Shown here piece by piece: positions 1 through 8,348 of a stretch of DNA of 35,569 nt (position 1 is the first letter of the stretch; each line of letters begins with the position of its first letter). The stretch spans positions 1 to 35,569 of the forward strand of contig JACMJS010000145.1 of the NCBI GenBank assembly GCA_014380515.1. Reading direction: 5' to 3'. The translations under genes were made by a program, and so were the position numbers. The notes under the pieces were generated by a model. The model was not told the DNA's origin. It made no database searches and saw only the letters and a list, made by a program, of their open reading frames with translations. This DNA is from Chlorobiales bacterium. Lineage in GTDB: Bacteria; Bacteroidota; Chlorobiia; Chlorobiales; JACMJS01.

Positions 1-149
1 CGACCGCCGAACTCATATGTGTTTTCCACCTTCTGCATCTCCTGAATTGTTACAGGTTCACATATCATTCGCTTGTGCGCTAGAAGTATATCTCTTTCAA
101 ATTTCTCATCGGTAATCGTGCTTTCCAGAATTCTTAAGCAGAGTAGCAC
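1..149 (-). CDS. Hypothetical protein, partial at left edge
   Basis: Reading leftward from a GTG at 149-147, a frame stays open to the window edge for 49 codons. It starts VLLCLRILESTITDEKF and runs through EPVTIQEMQKVENTYEF. A purine-rich stretch (aagaaggaaa) lies just before the GTG and could act as a ribosome binding site. The frame follows the M56 gene on the same strand by about 30 bases. Base composition is more A/T-rich than in the neighbours. I do not recognise a family. It may be the N-terminus of a real gene or chance; the missing sequence to the left would decide. Confidence 0.3.
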   Translation of the reverse strand, partial: MLLCLRILESTITDEKFERDILLAHKRMICEPVTIQEMQKVENTYEFGG

Positions 150-179
150 TTTCCTTCTTTACCTTTTAGCAGCCATCAA

Positions 180-1685
180 TCATTTCATTTTTTGATACCG
201 CAAAACATCTTCGACAACCTGATTGATAATCTTTCGCGTTGCTGCTTCCTGTTCCAGTTTCGTTGGCCTAACAATCTGTCCTTCCTTAAAAAGGAATGAT
301 ACAAACATCGTCATCTTAAGCTTCTTTCCTTTGAACTCTGCTGGCGTATAAGTAGAAGCCATTAGACTAAGCATCACACTCGCTTCCACAGCCTTTGATA
401 CTGCATTACTCTTGAAATCATTGCTAAGTAACCTTTCCAAAACTTTCGTTTTCACAGGTTTGCCCTCTTCATCGATCAGAACCAAAGCAGTGATGTAACC
501 ATTGACGTCTGATTGTTTTAAGACACTAGGGAAAACGATGTCTGCGCGTCTTGCAAAGGCAGGTTGTTTATCGATTGAAAAAGTTCCTACTTCATCAATC
601 GGAACGGGAAAAACAAACTCTTTATCGATTTCCGTAAACCCACTTGGATTTGTGTTTATGTTTTGTGTCGTATCATTTTGCAAGCTGGCGGTGATATTCG
701 CCAAAGGTGCGTTTTCACTAAACCGGAGTGAGAACGGTAAGAGTGCAAACGCGAGCAAGACAACAATCCATCGTTTCATTTTAAAATCCTCCTTGTGAGT
801 TGTGAGTTGATACAAGATTCTTTCTTTCAATGAGCGGTAAGATTCAGAGAACGCGAGCGCACCAAAGTGTTCCGGCCTCGGCTGCGAAACGGCTTCGGCG
901 ATCTCAACCAAGTGTGTCGCGTATTCGGCGGGAGAAATTGCAGTAAGGCGCACGGCGTCATCATCGCAAACCATCTCGCGGTAGCAATCCAACTTGCGAA
1001 CCAAGAGCCAAACGAGCGGATTGAAAAAGTTGAGCGCGGTTGCTACGAGTGCGGCCAGACTTACCCACGTGTCATGCTGCAGCAGATGCGCGGCCTCGTG
1101 CGAAAGCACCGTCCGCTTCGCCCTGTCCGGCCACGCTTCAAAGCCAAAAGGCAAAACAATTTTCGGTTTAAAAAATCCGAACACCAACGGACTTTGGCAC
1201 GCCGCCGATTGCGCTACCTCCACCGATAAATTCGGCGGCAAATAAGCCGTTGCATCAAACGCGGTTGCATCTCGAAACCGCCGCCGCAACAGCGCGGTGC
1301 GAATCATTGCGATGGCAAACATTGAAACTGTAATCACACTCCAGCCGGTCATCAACCACACTTGCCACGACAGGCTTGGCATCGTAGGCACGGCGGCTTG
1401 CACCGGCACGGTAACTACAGTGCTCAATTGCAACACTTGTAACGGCTCGGCATTCAATCCGAGCGTCGGAAACGGCACAACCGGCGGAACGCAGAGTTTC
1501 GCAAGGCCAATGAGCGCAACGAGCCGGAGCAGTTTTGCTTCGCGCGCTCTTAGCAAATGCAACGCAAGAAAAATGACCATCAGAAATAATGTGTTCTGAA
1601 GCGTCATCACCGCAAGACCTTGCCACCACACGCTTGCAATGCGGTTTAATGGTTCGATCACAGATTCTAATTCTGTAGCCATCAC
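180..1685 (-). CDS. M56 family (BlaR1-like) membrane metallopeptidase with TonB-like C-terminal domain
   Basis: A 501-residue membrane sensor-protease of the BlaR1/MecR1 type (peptidase family M56). The N-terminal half has hydrophobic segments near residues 24-45, 53-72 and 108-130. The zinc motif HEAAH lies at residues 196-200, followed by the REMVCDDDA motif near 236-244 that normally supplies the third ligand. Another hydrophobic helix near 305-320 precedes a periplasmic tail. The tail has a TonB-C-like pattern (DVNGYITALVLIDEEGKPVKTKV) instead of the penicillin-binding sensor domain of BlaR1, so the signal is probably not a beta-lactam. It starts 22 bases after the blaI-like gene and forms an operon with it. 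In the known family the protease cleaves the BlaI repressor after sensing. The substrate and inducer here are not known. Confidence 0.85.
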   Translation of the reverse strand: MMATELESVIEPLNRIASVWWQGLAVMTLQNTLFLMVIFLALHLLRAREAKLLRLVALIGLAKLCVPPVVPFPTLGLNAEPLQVLQLSTVVTVPVQAAVPTMPSLSWQVWLMTGWSVITVSMFAIAMIRTALLRRRFRDATAFDATAYLPPNLSVEVAQSAACQSPLVFGFFKPKIVLPFGFEAWPDRAKRTVLSHEAAHLLQHDTWVSLAALVATALNFFNPLVWLLVRKLDCYREMVCDDDAVRLTAISPAEYATHLVEIAEAVSQPRPEHFGALAFSESYRSLKERILYQLTTHKEDFKMKRWIVVLLAFALLPFSLRFSENAPLANITASLQNDTTQNINTNPSGFTEIDKEFVFPVPIDEVGTFSIDKQPAFARRADIVFPSVLKQSDVNGYITALVLIDEEGKPVKTKVLERLLSNDFKSNAVSKAVEASVMLSLMASTYTPAEFKGKKLKMTMFVSFLFKEGQIVRPTKLEQEAATRKIINQVVEDVLRYQKMK

Positions 1686-1707
1686 AGCCTCCGTTATTTT
1701 TTCGTTG

Positions 1708-2103
1708 TTACTTTTTCGCTTTTTGGTCGATGAGTTTTTTGAGCGACATAATTTCCTCGCGCGAAAGCGTGTCCGATGAGACGAGATAGTTTGCCAGTTC
1801 CGTCAGCGATCCACCGAAGACTTTACCGGCAAAAGTTTTGACTTCTTTCTTCACGGTATCGTCGCGTTTGCGAAGCGGCTTGTAGAAACCAACCAATCCG
1901 ATTTTCTCACGCTTCAAAAAGCCTTTAGCGGTGAGGCTGTTCATCACGGTTTGAACCGTTGTATAAGCGCGTTCGCCTTTCGGGTAGGCCGCGTCCATCA
2001 CCTCGCGCACCGACGTTCCATGCGGCGACTTCGCTGAAACATCCCATATCGTGTTCATCACTTCCCACTCCAACGGCGAAGGTTGAAAATTCTGTTTGCT
2101 CAT
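1708..2103 (-). CDS. BlaI/MecI/CopY family transcriptional repressor
   Basis: A 131-residue winged-helix repressor, the usual length for BlaI/MecI. The N-terminus LEWEVMNTIWD, the recognition region ERAYTTVQTVMNSLTAKGFLKREK and the C-terminal dimerisation helices (LSREEIMSLKKLIDQK) are typical. It is the first gene of an operon with the M56 protease gene, which begins 22 bases downstream. That pairing is the standard repressor/anti-repressor layout. A perfect inverted repeat (listed separately) lies 26 bases before the start codon, overlapping a -7-like box, so autorepression is likely. Family assignment is firm; the regulated stimulus is unknown. Confidence 0.92.
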   Translation of the reverse strand: MSKQNFQPSPLEWEVMNTIWDVSAKSPHGTSVREVMDAAYPKGERAYTTVQTVMNSLTAKGFLKREKIGLVGFYKPLRKRDDTVKKEVKTFAGKVFGGSLTELANYLVSSDTLSREEIMSLKKLIDQKAKK

Positions 2104-2128
2104 TGCTTTATCCTAAACTATTAGTGAA

Positions 2129-2148
2129 TCTACTACAAGTATAGTAGA
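2129..2148 (-). promoter_or_regulatory. Probable BlaI operator overlapping the blaI promoter
   Basis: TCTACTAcaagtaTAGTAGA is a perfect 7-bp inverted repeat with a 6-base spacer, 26 bases before the blaI-like start codon. Its core resembles the TACAnnTGTA consensus known for BlaI/MecI operators. Read on the minus strand it contains TATACTTG, one mismatch from the Bacteroidota -7 box TAnnTTTG, so a bound repressor would cover the promoter. The repeat is seen directly; its function is inferred. Confidence 0.7.
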
Positions 2149-2395
2149 AACGTAAAACGATTTTCCCACTTTGCCAAGCGGCCACGAATAAATTTCTTGT
2201 GAAGGGAAAGTTTAGGCGAAGTCCGGCGGCTATAAATGTCCAATCCTTTTGCGGATTTCACACAGGAAGATTTCGGTGTGATGCAGGCACGGAAAGGAAA
2301 ACTAATTCGGAGCTTTTTGCGTAGAAAGGGAGCGAATTTGAGGCAGGTTTTTATTCAAGTTTCTATACCAACAACATTCAACGATAAGGAATAAG

Positions 2396-2692
2396 ATGAA
2401 TCAATATATGGTGGAGTTTGAGTTGCCGGAGACCATGACGGAAGAGTTTCTCTCTCTGATCCCAGAGCAACGCGAAAAGGTCGCCGAGTGGATGTCGGAA
2501 GGACGGTTGCTCAGTTACACTTTGTCGATGGACAGATCAAAACTTTGGGCGACTGTTGCCGCCGAATCCGAAGCAGCCGTTTCCGAGATGCTCGATACCT
2601 TTCCGCTTACACCGTTTATGGAAGCGGAAATTTTCGAACTGGCCTTCAATGAGCGTGCGAACATGTTCATTCCGAAGTTTTCGCTCAACTAA
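2396..2692 (+). CDS. Muconolactone delta-isomerase-like small protein (ferredoxin-like fold)
   Basis: A 98-residue protein with the pattern MxYMVEFELPETMTEEFLSLIPEQ...GRLLSYTLSMDRSKLWATV...FPLTPFM...EIFELAF. This resembles the muconolactone isomerase-like / YCII-type dimeric alpha-beta barrel proteins common as stand-alone genes in Bacteroidota. True muconolactone isomerases sit in catechol degradation operons; none is present here, so an enzymatic role is not supported. It starts at ATG after the purine-rich leader aaggaataag. A strong terminator follows 20 bases after the stop, so the gene is probably monocistronic. Its promoter was not identified in the 290-base gap upstream. Confidence 0.7.
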   Translation: MNQYMVEFELPETMTEEFLSLIPEQREKVAEWMSEGRLLSYTLSMDRSKLWATVAAESEAAVSEMLDTFPLTPFMEAEIFELAFNERANMFIPKFSLN

Positions 2693-2711
2693 TTATTACA
2701 CTTGACTTTAC

Positions 2712-2742
2712 AAAAAAGCACCGGCATCACCGGTGCTTTTTT
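2712..2742. terminator. Bidirectional rho-independent terminator
   Basis: Arms AAAAAAGCACCGG and CCGGTGCTTTTTT flank a 5-base loop (catca). The A-tract and T-tract let it act in both directions. It lies between the plus-strand isomerase-like gene and the minus-strand APC permease, which converge here. Confidence 0.93.
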
Positions 2743-2811
2743 ATTCCTTTTTCTTCAAACCACTTTCCCTTTTTGCGAAAAGAGAATGCCATTGGGTTTG
2801 ATGGCGGGAGG

Positions 2812-4905
2812 TTATAACTCTACTTCTATTTTTGCCTTGTCGTCGGCAATGACGCGGAACATAATTTTCTTGTCGGCATCGCGTTGTTCGTAACCCCAGA
2901 TCATTGCGAGTTGCTCCAGCTCGGTTTCCATGCTGAACCGCTCCGATTCACCCAAGTAGACATCCGTTACGCCGAGTTCCTTGGCCGAATTGACAATCGA
3001 GAAAAACGCATTGTAGCTCGGCACAAGCAACGGAATGACGGGTTTGCCGACGTCTTCGGCAATGTTGACGATCTCGGTGAAGAGTTCCCGCTCCTGCCGC
3101 GTCATTTCAGGGTTGAACGGCTGCTCATCTTCGAGCACGCGGACGGTCATCACGATGATATCCGTCTTATCAGTGTCGATTGTGTCGATGGCTTTATCGA
3201 AGTGCTCTAAGTTTTTCGGGTCTTTGACGGCTACAAGCACGCGCGATTTTTTTTCAGAGCCGATGGATTCAGGCGTGATTTTCAGGCCGCTTTCCTGATT
3301 GAACTTTTCAAGTTTCTCCAAATCTTCCAGCGAAATCGCGCCGCGCGGATTTTTTTTCGCCTGTTCTTTCTGCCGCGCATTAAGCCGCTCCGATACATTA
3401 AAGAGAATCATAAAGAAGAGCGTAAACAAAATTCCTGCAACGGTTGCAATCGACTTGGTGAACAGATTCACAATCGCTACCGCCAGCAACACGATGAAGA
3501 TAAGTGCGATGCCGACGGGAAACTCCACCTTTCCGATATGGATGTTGAGCGGCACTTTGTACCGCCGCTTGCTGGTGTCTTTGAAACGCAAGGCCAGCAT
3601 GGCAAACGCATTGAAGACGAAACTCCATATCACGCCGAAAGCGTAGGCCTCGCCCAGCAAGATCACGTTGCCGCGGCTGAGCAAAATAGTAATGAGTTGA
3701 AACGCCGTGATGAGGTTGATCATGCGGAACGTCGTGCCGTAGGTCGGATGCGGTTTGCGAAACCAGTCGGCGAGAATCCCATCTTCGGCCACGCGGTTCA
3801 AGACGCCGTTCGCGCCGATGAAAGAAGTATTCACCGCGCCGGATAAAATGAGCACGCCGACTATGACGACGAATGCATTGAGTGCGTACGTCGCCCATTC
3901 AGGACCGATGAGATTGAGTGCAAGCCCCGATAGCAGATTGTCCTTAAAGATCGAGACGCGCACACTATCGGGAATAATCATCACCGCGAGAAATGAAAAG
4001 CCCGCCGTAAACACAATGCTGAACGCCCAGATGATGAAGCCGGCGCGTTTGAGGTTTTGGAGTTTCGGGGCTTCGATTTCGCGGTAAACCTGTGCGAGCG
4101 ATTCCTCGCCCGACATCGCCAGCATCGAGTGCCCGAGTGCGATCAGAATGCCAATCAATCCAATCGTTTCACCGGTAAGCAGTTTTTTTCCGATCTCCCA
4201 GCCGTGAATAAATCCGAGCGATTCTTCACTGAAGTTGAAGTCAAACACCGGCCACTTGAACCCGCGCGTCGCCAGCGTCAGGCCTGCCCAGACGAGCATC
4301 ACCGCAATCATCACCGTCGTGATCTGCATGATGCGCAAGGCTTTCTCGGAAGATTCTTCGATGCCTTTCGTGTTCTCCCACCAGAAAAACAGCGTGATGC
4401 AAATCGCAATAACCACTGAGATAATATCGGGCGGCAGCAGTTCATTGCTCCAGCCGAACTGCTTGGCGAAACTGTTGATGAGGCCGGAAAGATATTGCCC
4501 TGCCGAGACGGAACTGATCGGGCCGGTGAGTACGTAATCAAACATCAGCGCGGAGACGGAAACCTTCGCAAGGTTCGGGCCGAGCGAACTGCGGACGACG
4601 CGGTAAACGCCGCCGCGGGTGAACATCGAACAGGATTCGATATAGACCGCGCGTACCGCGTAGGCGAACATCATTACGGCGAGAATGAAATACGGTGCGG
4701 CGGTGCCGATGGCCGATTCGGTGATGCCGCCGATGTAGTAGGCGGTCGAGGCAAGATCGGCAAGCACGATGGAGGCGGCGCGCCAGAAGGAAATAAAGGA
4801 AAGCATCACGGTCGTAACGACGACGACTTTGACGGAGCGGGCGGCCTCGGTGGGCACGGGTGTCGGGTTAGGTTGCGAGTTTTGCATTGCGGGCAAACAT
4901 AACAT
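2812..4905 (-). CDS. APC superfamily amino acid permease with C-terminal Usp domain
   Basis: A 697-residue inner-membrane transporter. Residues about 30-520 contain roughly 12 hydrophobic helices of the APC (amino acid-polyamine-organocation) fold, with the TM1 break region near SFWRAASIVLADLASTAYY and the TM3 region FTRGGVYRVV. After a charged linker (about 520-565) comes a domain starting SRVLVAVKDPKNLEHFDKAI, which resembles the universal stress protein fold and probably binds nucleotide. This fusion is known in APC family members of many bacteria, and the Usp part may regulate transport. The substrate cannot be read from sequence. The track start (ATG at 4905) follows AGGTAGGGG; an in-frame ATG at 4887 is the alternative. 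It has its own divergent start opposite pdxJ and ends at the shared terminator. Confidence 0.88.
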   Translation of the reverse strand: MLCLPAMQNSQPNPTPVPTEAARSVKVVVVTTVMLSFISFWRAASIVLADLASTAYYIGGITESAIGTAAPYFILAVMMFAYAVRAVYIESCSMFTRGGVYRVVRSSLGPNLAKVSVSALMFDYVLTGPISSVSAGQYLSGLINSFAKQFGWSNELLPPDIISVVIAICITLFFWWENTKGIEESSEKALRIMQITTVMIAVMLVWAGLTLATRGFKWPVFDFNFSEESLGFIHGWEIGKKLLTGETIGLIGILIALGHSMLAMSGEESLAQVYREIEAPKLQNLKRAGFIIWAFSIVFTAGFSFLAVMIIPDSVRVSIFKDNLLSGLALNLIGPEWATYALNAFVVIVGVLILSGAVNTSFIGANGVLNRVAEDGILADWFRKPHPTYGTTFRMINLITAFQLITILLSRGNVILLGEAYAFGVIWSFVFNAFAMLALRFKDTSKRRYKVPLNIHIGKVEFPVGIALIFIVLLAVAIVNLFTKSIATVAGILFTLFFMILFNVSERLNARQKEQAKKNPRGAISLEDLEKLEKFNQESGLKITPESIGSEKKSRVLVAVKDPKNLEHFDKAIDTIDTDKTDIIVMTVRVLEDEQPFNPEMTRQERELFTEIVNIAEDVGKPVIPLLVPSYNAFFSIVNSAKELGVTDVYLGESERFSMETELEQLAMIWGYEQRDADKKIMFRVIADDKAKIEVEL

Positions 4906-4976
4906 AACCCCTACCTACTTTCAAATCGCTTTCGAACGCCGTGCGCTGACACATTAACCATCAACTTGGAAATCAC

Positions 4977-5007
4977 TTGGGAATCGCGCGACGCTTCTCT
5001 ATTTTGG
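4977..5007 (+). promoter_or_regulatory. Promoter candidate for pdxJ
   Basis: TTG, 20 bases, then TATTTTGG, ending 25 bases before the pdxJ start. The same arrangement (TTG-N20-TATTTTGG) occurs before fixA at 23192-23222, and the flanks also match (GGC[CT]GCC after the box). It is close to the Bacteroidota consensus TTTG-N19-TAnnTTTG. Confidence 0.6.
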
Positions 5008-5031
5008 CCGCCTTAAAAAAACAAGTACACG

Positions 5032-5748
5032 ATGCAGCTCGCCGTCAATGTTGATCACATCGCCACCTTGCGCAATGCCCGCAAGGACGTTCAGCCTGAT
5101 CCGGTTGCAGCAGCAGTGCTCGCGGAACTTGCGGGCGCGACCGGCATCGTTTGCCACTTACGCGAAGACCGTCGGCACATCAACGACCGCGACTTGGCCT
5201 TGTTGCGAGCCACCGTCAAAACCAAACTTGATTTGGAGATGGCGGCGACGGATGAAATGAAACGCATTGCGATTCAAACCAAACCCGATCTTGTTACGCT
5301 CGTCCCCGAGCAACGCGAGGAACTGACCACCGAAGGCGGTCTCGATGTAAAAAAACATCGCGCCTATCTGAAGTCCTTCATCGCTGAACTTGCGTCGCAA
5401 CATATTCCGGTAAGTTTGTTCATCGATGCGGATGAAGAAACGGTTTCGATGGCGGCGGAACTTGGCGCGGCGTTTATTGAACTCCACACCGGCCACTACG
5501 CGAATCTTTCGCTGATGAGCGCGGCAGAAATCACGGCGGAACTGCGGCGATTGCAACATGCGGCGGAACTTGGCGGCAAACTCGGGATGCGCGTCGTGGC
5601 AGGACACGGCCTCAACTATACGAATATTACTTTGTTCAAATCCCTGCGCGGCATCGAGGAAGTCAGTATCGGCCACGCACTGATTGCACGGGCGTCGCTC
5701 GTCGGCATTACCGCAGCGACGAAAGAAATGCTGCGGCTGCTCGTGTGA
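5032..5748 (+). CDS. pdxJ: Pyridoxine 5'-phosphate synthase PdxJ
   Basis: A 238-residue TIM-barrel enzyme that condenses 1-deoxy-D-xylulose 5-phosphate with 3-amino-2-oxopropyl phosphate to give pyridoxine 5'-phosphate, the last ring-forming step of the DXP-dependent vitamin B6 pathway. Family hallmarks are complete: NVDHIATLRNAR at 6-17, CHLREDRRHI at 41-50, the catalytic Glu at 69 (LDLEM), LVPEQREE near 90-97, ELHTGHYA near 150-157 and VVAGHGLNY with His192. Length is normal. The start has no Shine-Dalgarno sequence. The SemiSWEET-like gene and guaD follow on the same strand, likely co-transcribed, though there is no obvious functional link. Confidence 0.97.
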   Translation: MQLAVNVDHIATLRNARKDVQPDPVAAAVLAELAGATGIVCHLREDRRHINDRDLALLRATVKTKLDLEMAATDEMKRIAIQTKPDLVTLVPEQREELTTEGGLDVKKHRAYLKSFIAELASQHIPVSLFIDADEETVSMAAELGAAFIELHTGHYANLSLMSAAEITAELRRLQHAAELGGKLGMRVVAGHGLNYTNITLFKSLRGIEEVSIGHALIARASLVGITAATKEMLRLLV

Positions 5749-5825
5749 TTACAGTTACTTTTGTTTTGCAACTGCCAACCAACCTTAAAACTTTTCCGCC
5801 CCTTCACAGCGGTGCCCTTCATACG

Positions 5826-6095
5826 ATGTTAATTTACTTCGATACTTTTGTCAGCACGGTCGGATTGCTGTGCATCGTACTCTGCTGGATTCCGCAAACG
5901 ATGGAAACCTTGAAAGTGCGCCGGTGCACCGTTAATCGTTCGTTTTTGATCTTGACTTTCGTCGGCGCGGTTTCGCTCACGCTGCATTCGGTGTTCATCA
6001 GCGATGTGCCGTTTATGATTCTTAATTTCTGCGCCGCCGTTGGCAGCAGCATCAATCTTTACTTTTCAATCTATCCGTCTGAACATCCGAACTGA
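5826..6095 (+). CDS. PQ-loop / SemiSWEET-like small membrane protein
   Basis: An 89-residue protein with three hydrophobic segments (VSTVGLLCIVLCWIPQ, FLILTFVGAVSLTLHSVF and MILNFCAAVGSSINLYFSI). WIPQTMETLKVRR in the first segment is a PQ-loop motif, and length and topology match bacterial SemiSWEETs, which dimerise to transport sugars or other small solutes. The track begins at a GTG overlapping the pdxJ stop. I prefer the ATG at 5826, because the extra 27 residues are not membrane-like and would lengthen the protein beyond the family norm. guaD starts 5 bases after the stop, so the two are translationally close. The transported molecule is unknown. Confidence 0.72.
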   Translation: MLIYFDTFVSTVGLLCIVLCWIPQTMETLKVRRCTVNRSFLILTFVGAVSLTLHSVFISDVPFMILNFCAAVGSSINLYFSIYPSEHPN

Positions 6096-6100
6096 TTTCC

Positions 6101-7369
6101 ATGGGCGTCATCTATAAAGCGACATTGCTCTCGCCCGAAACCCCCAGCAAAATCAAGGCTTGGCAGCAAGGCTACCTCGCCGTTTCCGCCCGCGGCGTCA
6201 TTGAAGACATTGGCCAACTCGACCTTCGAGAAAAATATCCGTCATACATCTTCAAAGATTTTTCCGGATCGCTCATCACGCCAAGTTTCGTTGACCTCCA
6301 CAATCACTTGCCGCAATATGCCTTTGCGGGTTTGGGCGATGGCGAACTGCTGACATGGTTGAAAAAATATGCCTTCCCGCGCGAGGCGATGTTCAGCGAT
6401 GCCGCGGTTGCCCGCGCCGCCGCCGAACATTTTTTCAATGACTTGATTTCCAACGGCACCACCACCACCGTAACCTACAGCACCGTTCACAAGTCCTCGA
6501 CGGACATGGCGTTCGAGGCTGCCCATAAATCAGGACTTCGCGCGGTGATCGGGAAAGTTGTGATGACGGCGAACGCGCCGAAAGGGTTGCGCGAATCTGA
6601 AACGAACGCCTTGAACGATACGGAATCATTGATCGGAAAATGGCACGGTGCCAATGACAAACTTTTTTATGCCATCACCCCGCGCTTTGCGCCCAGTTGT
6701 GGTTTCGGCGTAATGCAGTCGCTTGCGAGGCTTGCGGAGCGGTACGGTGTCTATGTGCAAACGCATCTGGCTGAGAACGCCGCGGAACTGGCGGAGGTCA
6801 AACGACTTTTTCCGAAGTTCAAAAGTTATACCGATGTGTATCGTAAAGCCGGATTGCTCACACCGAAAACCATTGCCGCTCACGGCATTTATTTAAGCGA
6901 TGCGGAATTGAAAATCATCGAGCACACCGAAACCAAACTCGCCCATTGCCCGACCTCAAACCGGTTTCTCAAAAGCGGCATCATGCCGTTTCGAAAATAC
7001 CAGCAGCGCGGCCTTTCTCTCGGCTTGGGCACGGATGTCGCGGGCGGCTACAGCCTTTCGATGCTGAACGAAATGAAAGAGGCGATTGAAAACTCGAAAC
7101 TGCGCAGTCTTTTTTTTAGCCCGGAAGATTCGCCGCCGATGTCCGTTGCCGAAGCCTTTTATCTTGCCACGCTCGGCGGCGCAAAAGCCCTTTCATTGCA
7201 ACACCGCACCGGCAGCCTTGCAAAAGGTAAAGACGCCGACTTTCTCATCATCGATATCGAACCCGCGTTGCCCCTACTCATGCCGCTTGAACGGCTCTCG
7301 AAACTTATCTATCGCGGCGATGCCGGTTGGATTCGACACGTCTTTGTTCAGGGCAAACGGTTGAAATAA
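6101..7369 (+). CDS. guaD: Guanine deaminase (amidohydrolase family)
   Basis: A 422-residue metal-dependent amidohydrolase. The pattern matches guanine deaminase, which converts guanine to xanthine and ammonia in purine salvage or catabolism: PSFVDLHNHLPQYAFAG (His67, His69 as zinc ligands), THLAEN (His222), AAHGIYLS (His261), AHCPTSNRFL and GLGTDVAGG (Asp312). The HxPQ after the first metal motif and the HCPxSN motif separate it from chlorohydrolase and imidazolonepropionase relatives. Length is normal. It follows the SemiSWEET-like gene by 5 bases. Other amidohydrolases of the TRZ/ATZ group are a less likely alternative. Confidence 0.88.
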   Translation: MGVIYKATLLSPETPSKIKAWQQGYLAVSARGVIEDIGQLDLREKYPSYIFKDFSGSLITPSFVDLHNHLPQYAFAGLGDGELLTWLKKYAFPREAMFSDAAVARAAAEHFFNDLISNGTTTTVTYSTVHKSSTDMAFEAAHKSGLRAVIGKVVMTANAPKGLRESETNALNDTESLIGKWHGANDKLFYAITPRFAPSCGFGVMQSLARLAERYGVYVQTHLAENAAELAEVKRLFPKFKSYTDVYRKAGLLTPKTIAAHGIYLSDAELKIIEHTETKLAHCPTSNRFLKSGIMPFRKYQQRGLSLGLGTDVAGGYSLSMLNEMKEAIENSKLRSLFFSPEDSPPMSVAEAFYLATLGGAKALSLQHRTGSLAKGKDADFLIIDIEPALPLLMPLERLSKLIYRGDAGWIRHVFVQGKRLK

Positions 7370-7373
7370 ATTT

Positions 7374-7835
7374 TCACTGTGCGAGTCCTGCAGCGAGCAA
7401 TGAACACACGAGTGCTCCTGCACCGAGCAATGCCCGAAGCACAATCACACTATCCCACCGCGTTTGTAATTCCTTTGCATCCGGCAGCACTGAACCCTCA
7501 ACCGCTGCTTGCGTCAACTTCCGATTGACCGGTTGAACAACCGTGAAATAAACCGCCAGCCAAACCAAAAGGCAAACCAGCGCAGCAATTGAAAGCCAAC
7601 CTGAACTCATGCCGAAGTGCAACACTGCGCCCGCGATACTTGAAAGAACGCCGAGCATGATGAAGACCGGCATCCGTGCATCGGCGGTTTCATGCAAGCG
7701 TCCCATCACTTCCGTCAAGGCTGCGTTGCCCGTGCGTTTCAAGGCTGTTTGCCCCGCGACGGCGAAAAACATATCCGCGCCATACACCGCGCCGATACCA
7801 AGCACGGCCACGCTTGAAATAATTAATGACAGCAT
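7374..7835 (-). CDS. DUF1772 (anthrone oxygenase-like) membrane protein
   Basis: A 153-residue protein with four hydrophobic segments (LSLIISSVAVLGIGAVYGADMFFAV; MPVFIMLGVLSSIAGAVLHF; SIAALVCLLVWLAVYFTVV; VLRALLGAGALVCSLLAAGL) and the linker VQPVNRKLTQ. This is the layout of DUF1772, related to fungal anthrone oxygenase; the bacterial role is unknown. The track start at 7904 adds 23 residues that fit no family and overlap the end of the outer membrane protein gene. I therefore choose the ATG at 7835 (MLSLIIS). Its stop is 4 bases past the convergent guaD stop, with no clear terminator between them. Confidence 0.72.
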   Translation of the reverse strand: MLSLIISSVAVLGIGAVYGADMFFAVAGQTALKRTGNAALTEVMGRLHETADARMPVFIMLGVLSSIAGAVLHFGMSSGWLSIAALVCLLVWLAVYFTVVQPVNRKLTQAAVEGSVLPDAKELQTRWDSVIVLRALLGAGALVCSLLAAGLAQ

Positions 7836-7860
7836 TTTGAGTCTGTAGGTTTGTGTGATT

Positions 7861-8348
7861 TTAGAAAAAGAATACCCAACCGATTCCCGGGTTTGGTGCA
7901 ACACGAAGCACGCGCTCTGATGCCATCAAAGCCGAAACACCGAGCCGCACATTAAGGCCGCGCCAAATTACCAGCGAAATCCAGTTTCAATGATCAGCTC
8001 GCTTTTGTTTTTATAGTCGCGGTCGAGGCCGTAGAGATATGAAACGCCGGAGTAGAACGACGACGCACTTTCACCGCCGATACGCGCGGGCAAGTACCAA
8101 AAACTCACCCCTGTACGAATGAACGACGTTGTTTCGTTTGATTCGAAATTCGTTGGATAGTAACCCAGATGTACGGAAATAAATTGCTGACGATACTCCA
8201 GCCCGATGGACGGATTGCGAAACAAATTGACACTGAGTTCGCTTCGCGGCAGCCATGGCGCTTGCGACGCCAAGTCCTGTGCGGCGTCGTCGGTGGCGAA
8301 AGAATAAACTGTAATCGAGAAAGCGGCAAGGAAAAGATTGAAACGGGT
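7861..8348 (-). pseudogene. Outer-membrane beta-barrel protein gene, frameshifted and lacking its start
   Basis: On the minus strand, codons from about 8348 read a signal-peptide-like stretch (RFNLFLAAFSITVYSFA), then beta-barrel-like sequence with alternating aromatic residues (FRNPSIGLEYRQQFISVHLGYY, TSFIRTGVSFWYLPARI). The frame stops with TAA at 7970-7968 directly after ELIIETGFRW. A second frame continues at once with WRGLNVRLGVSALMASERV and ends PGIGWVFFF at 7861, a typical outer-membrane C-terminal phenylalanine. One missing base near 7968 would join them. No start codon or family-like sequence lies before about 8348, where a truncated gene on the other strand begins. Family unknown. 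The frameshift could be a sequencing error; the lost start is harder to explain that way. Confidence 0.65.
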
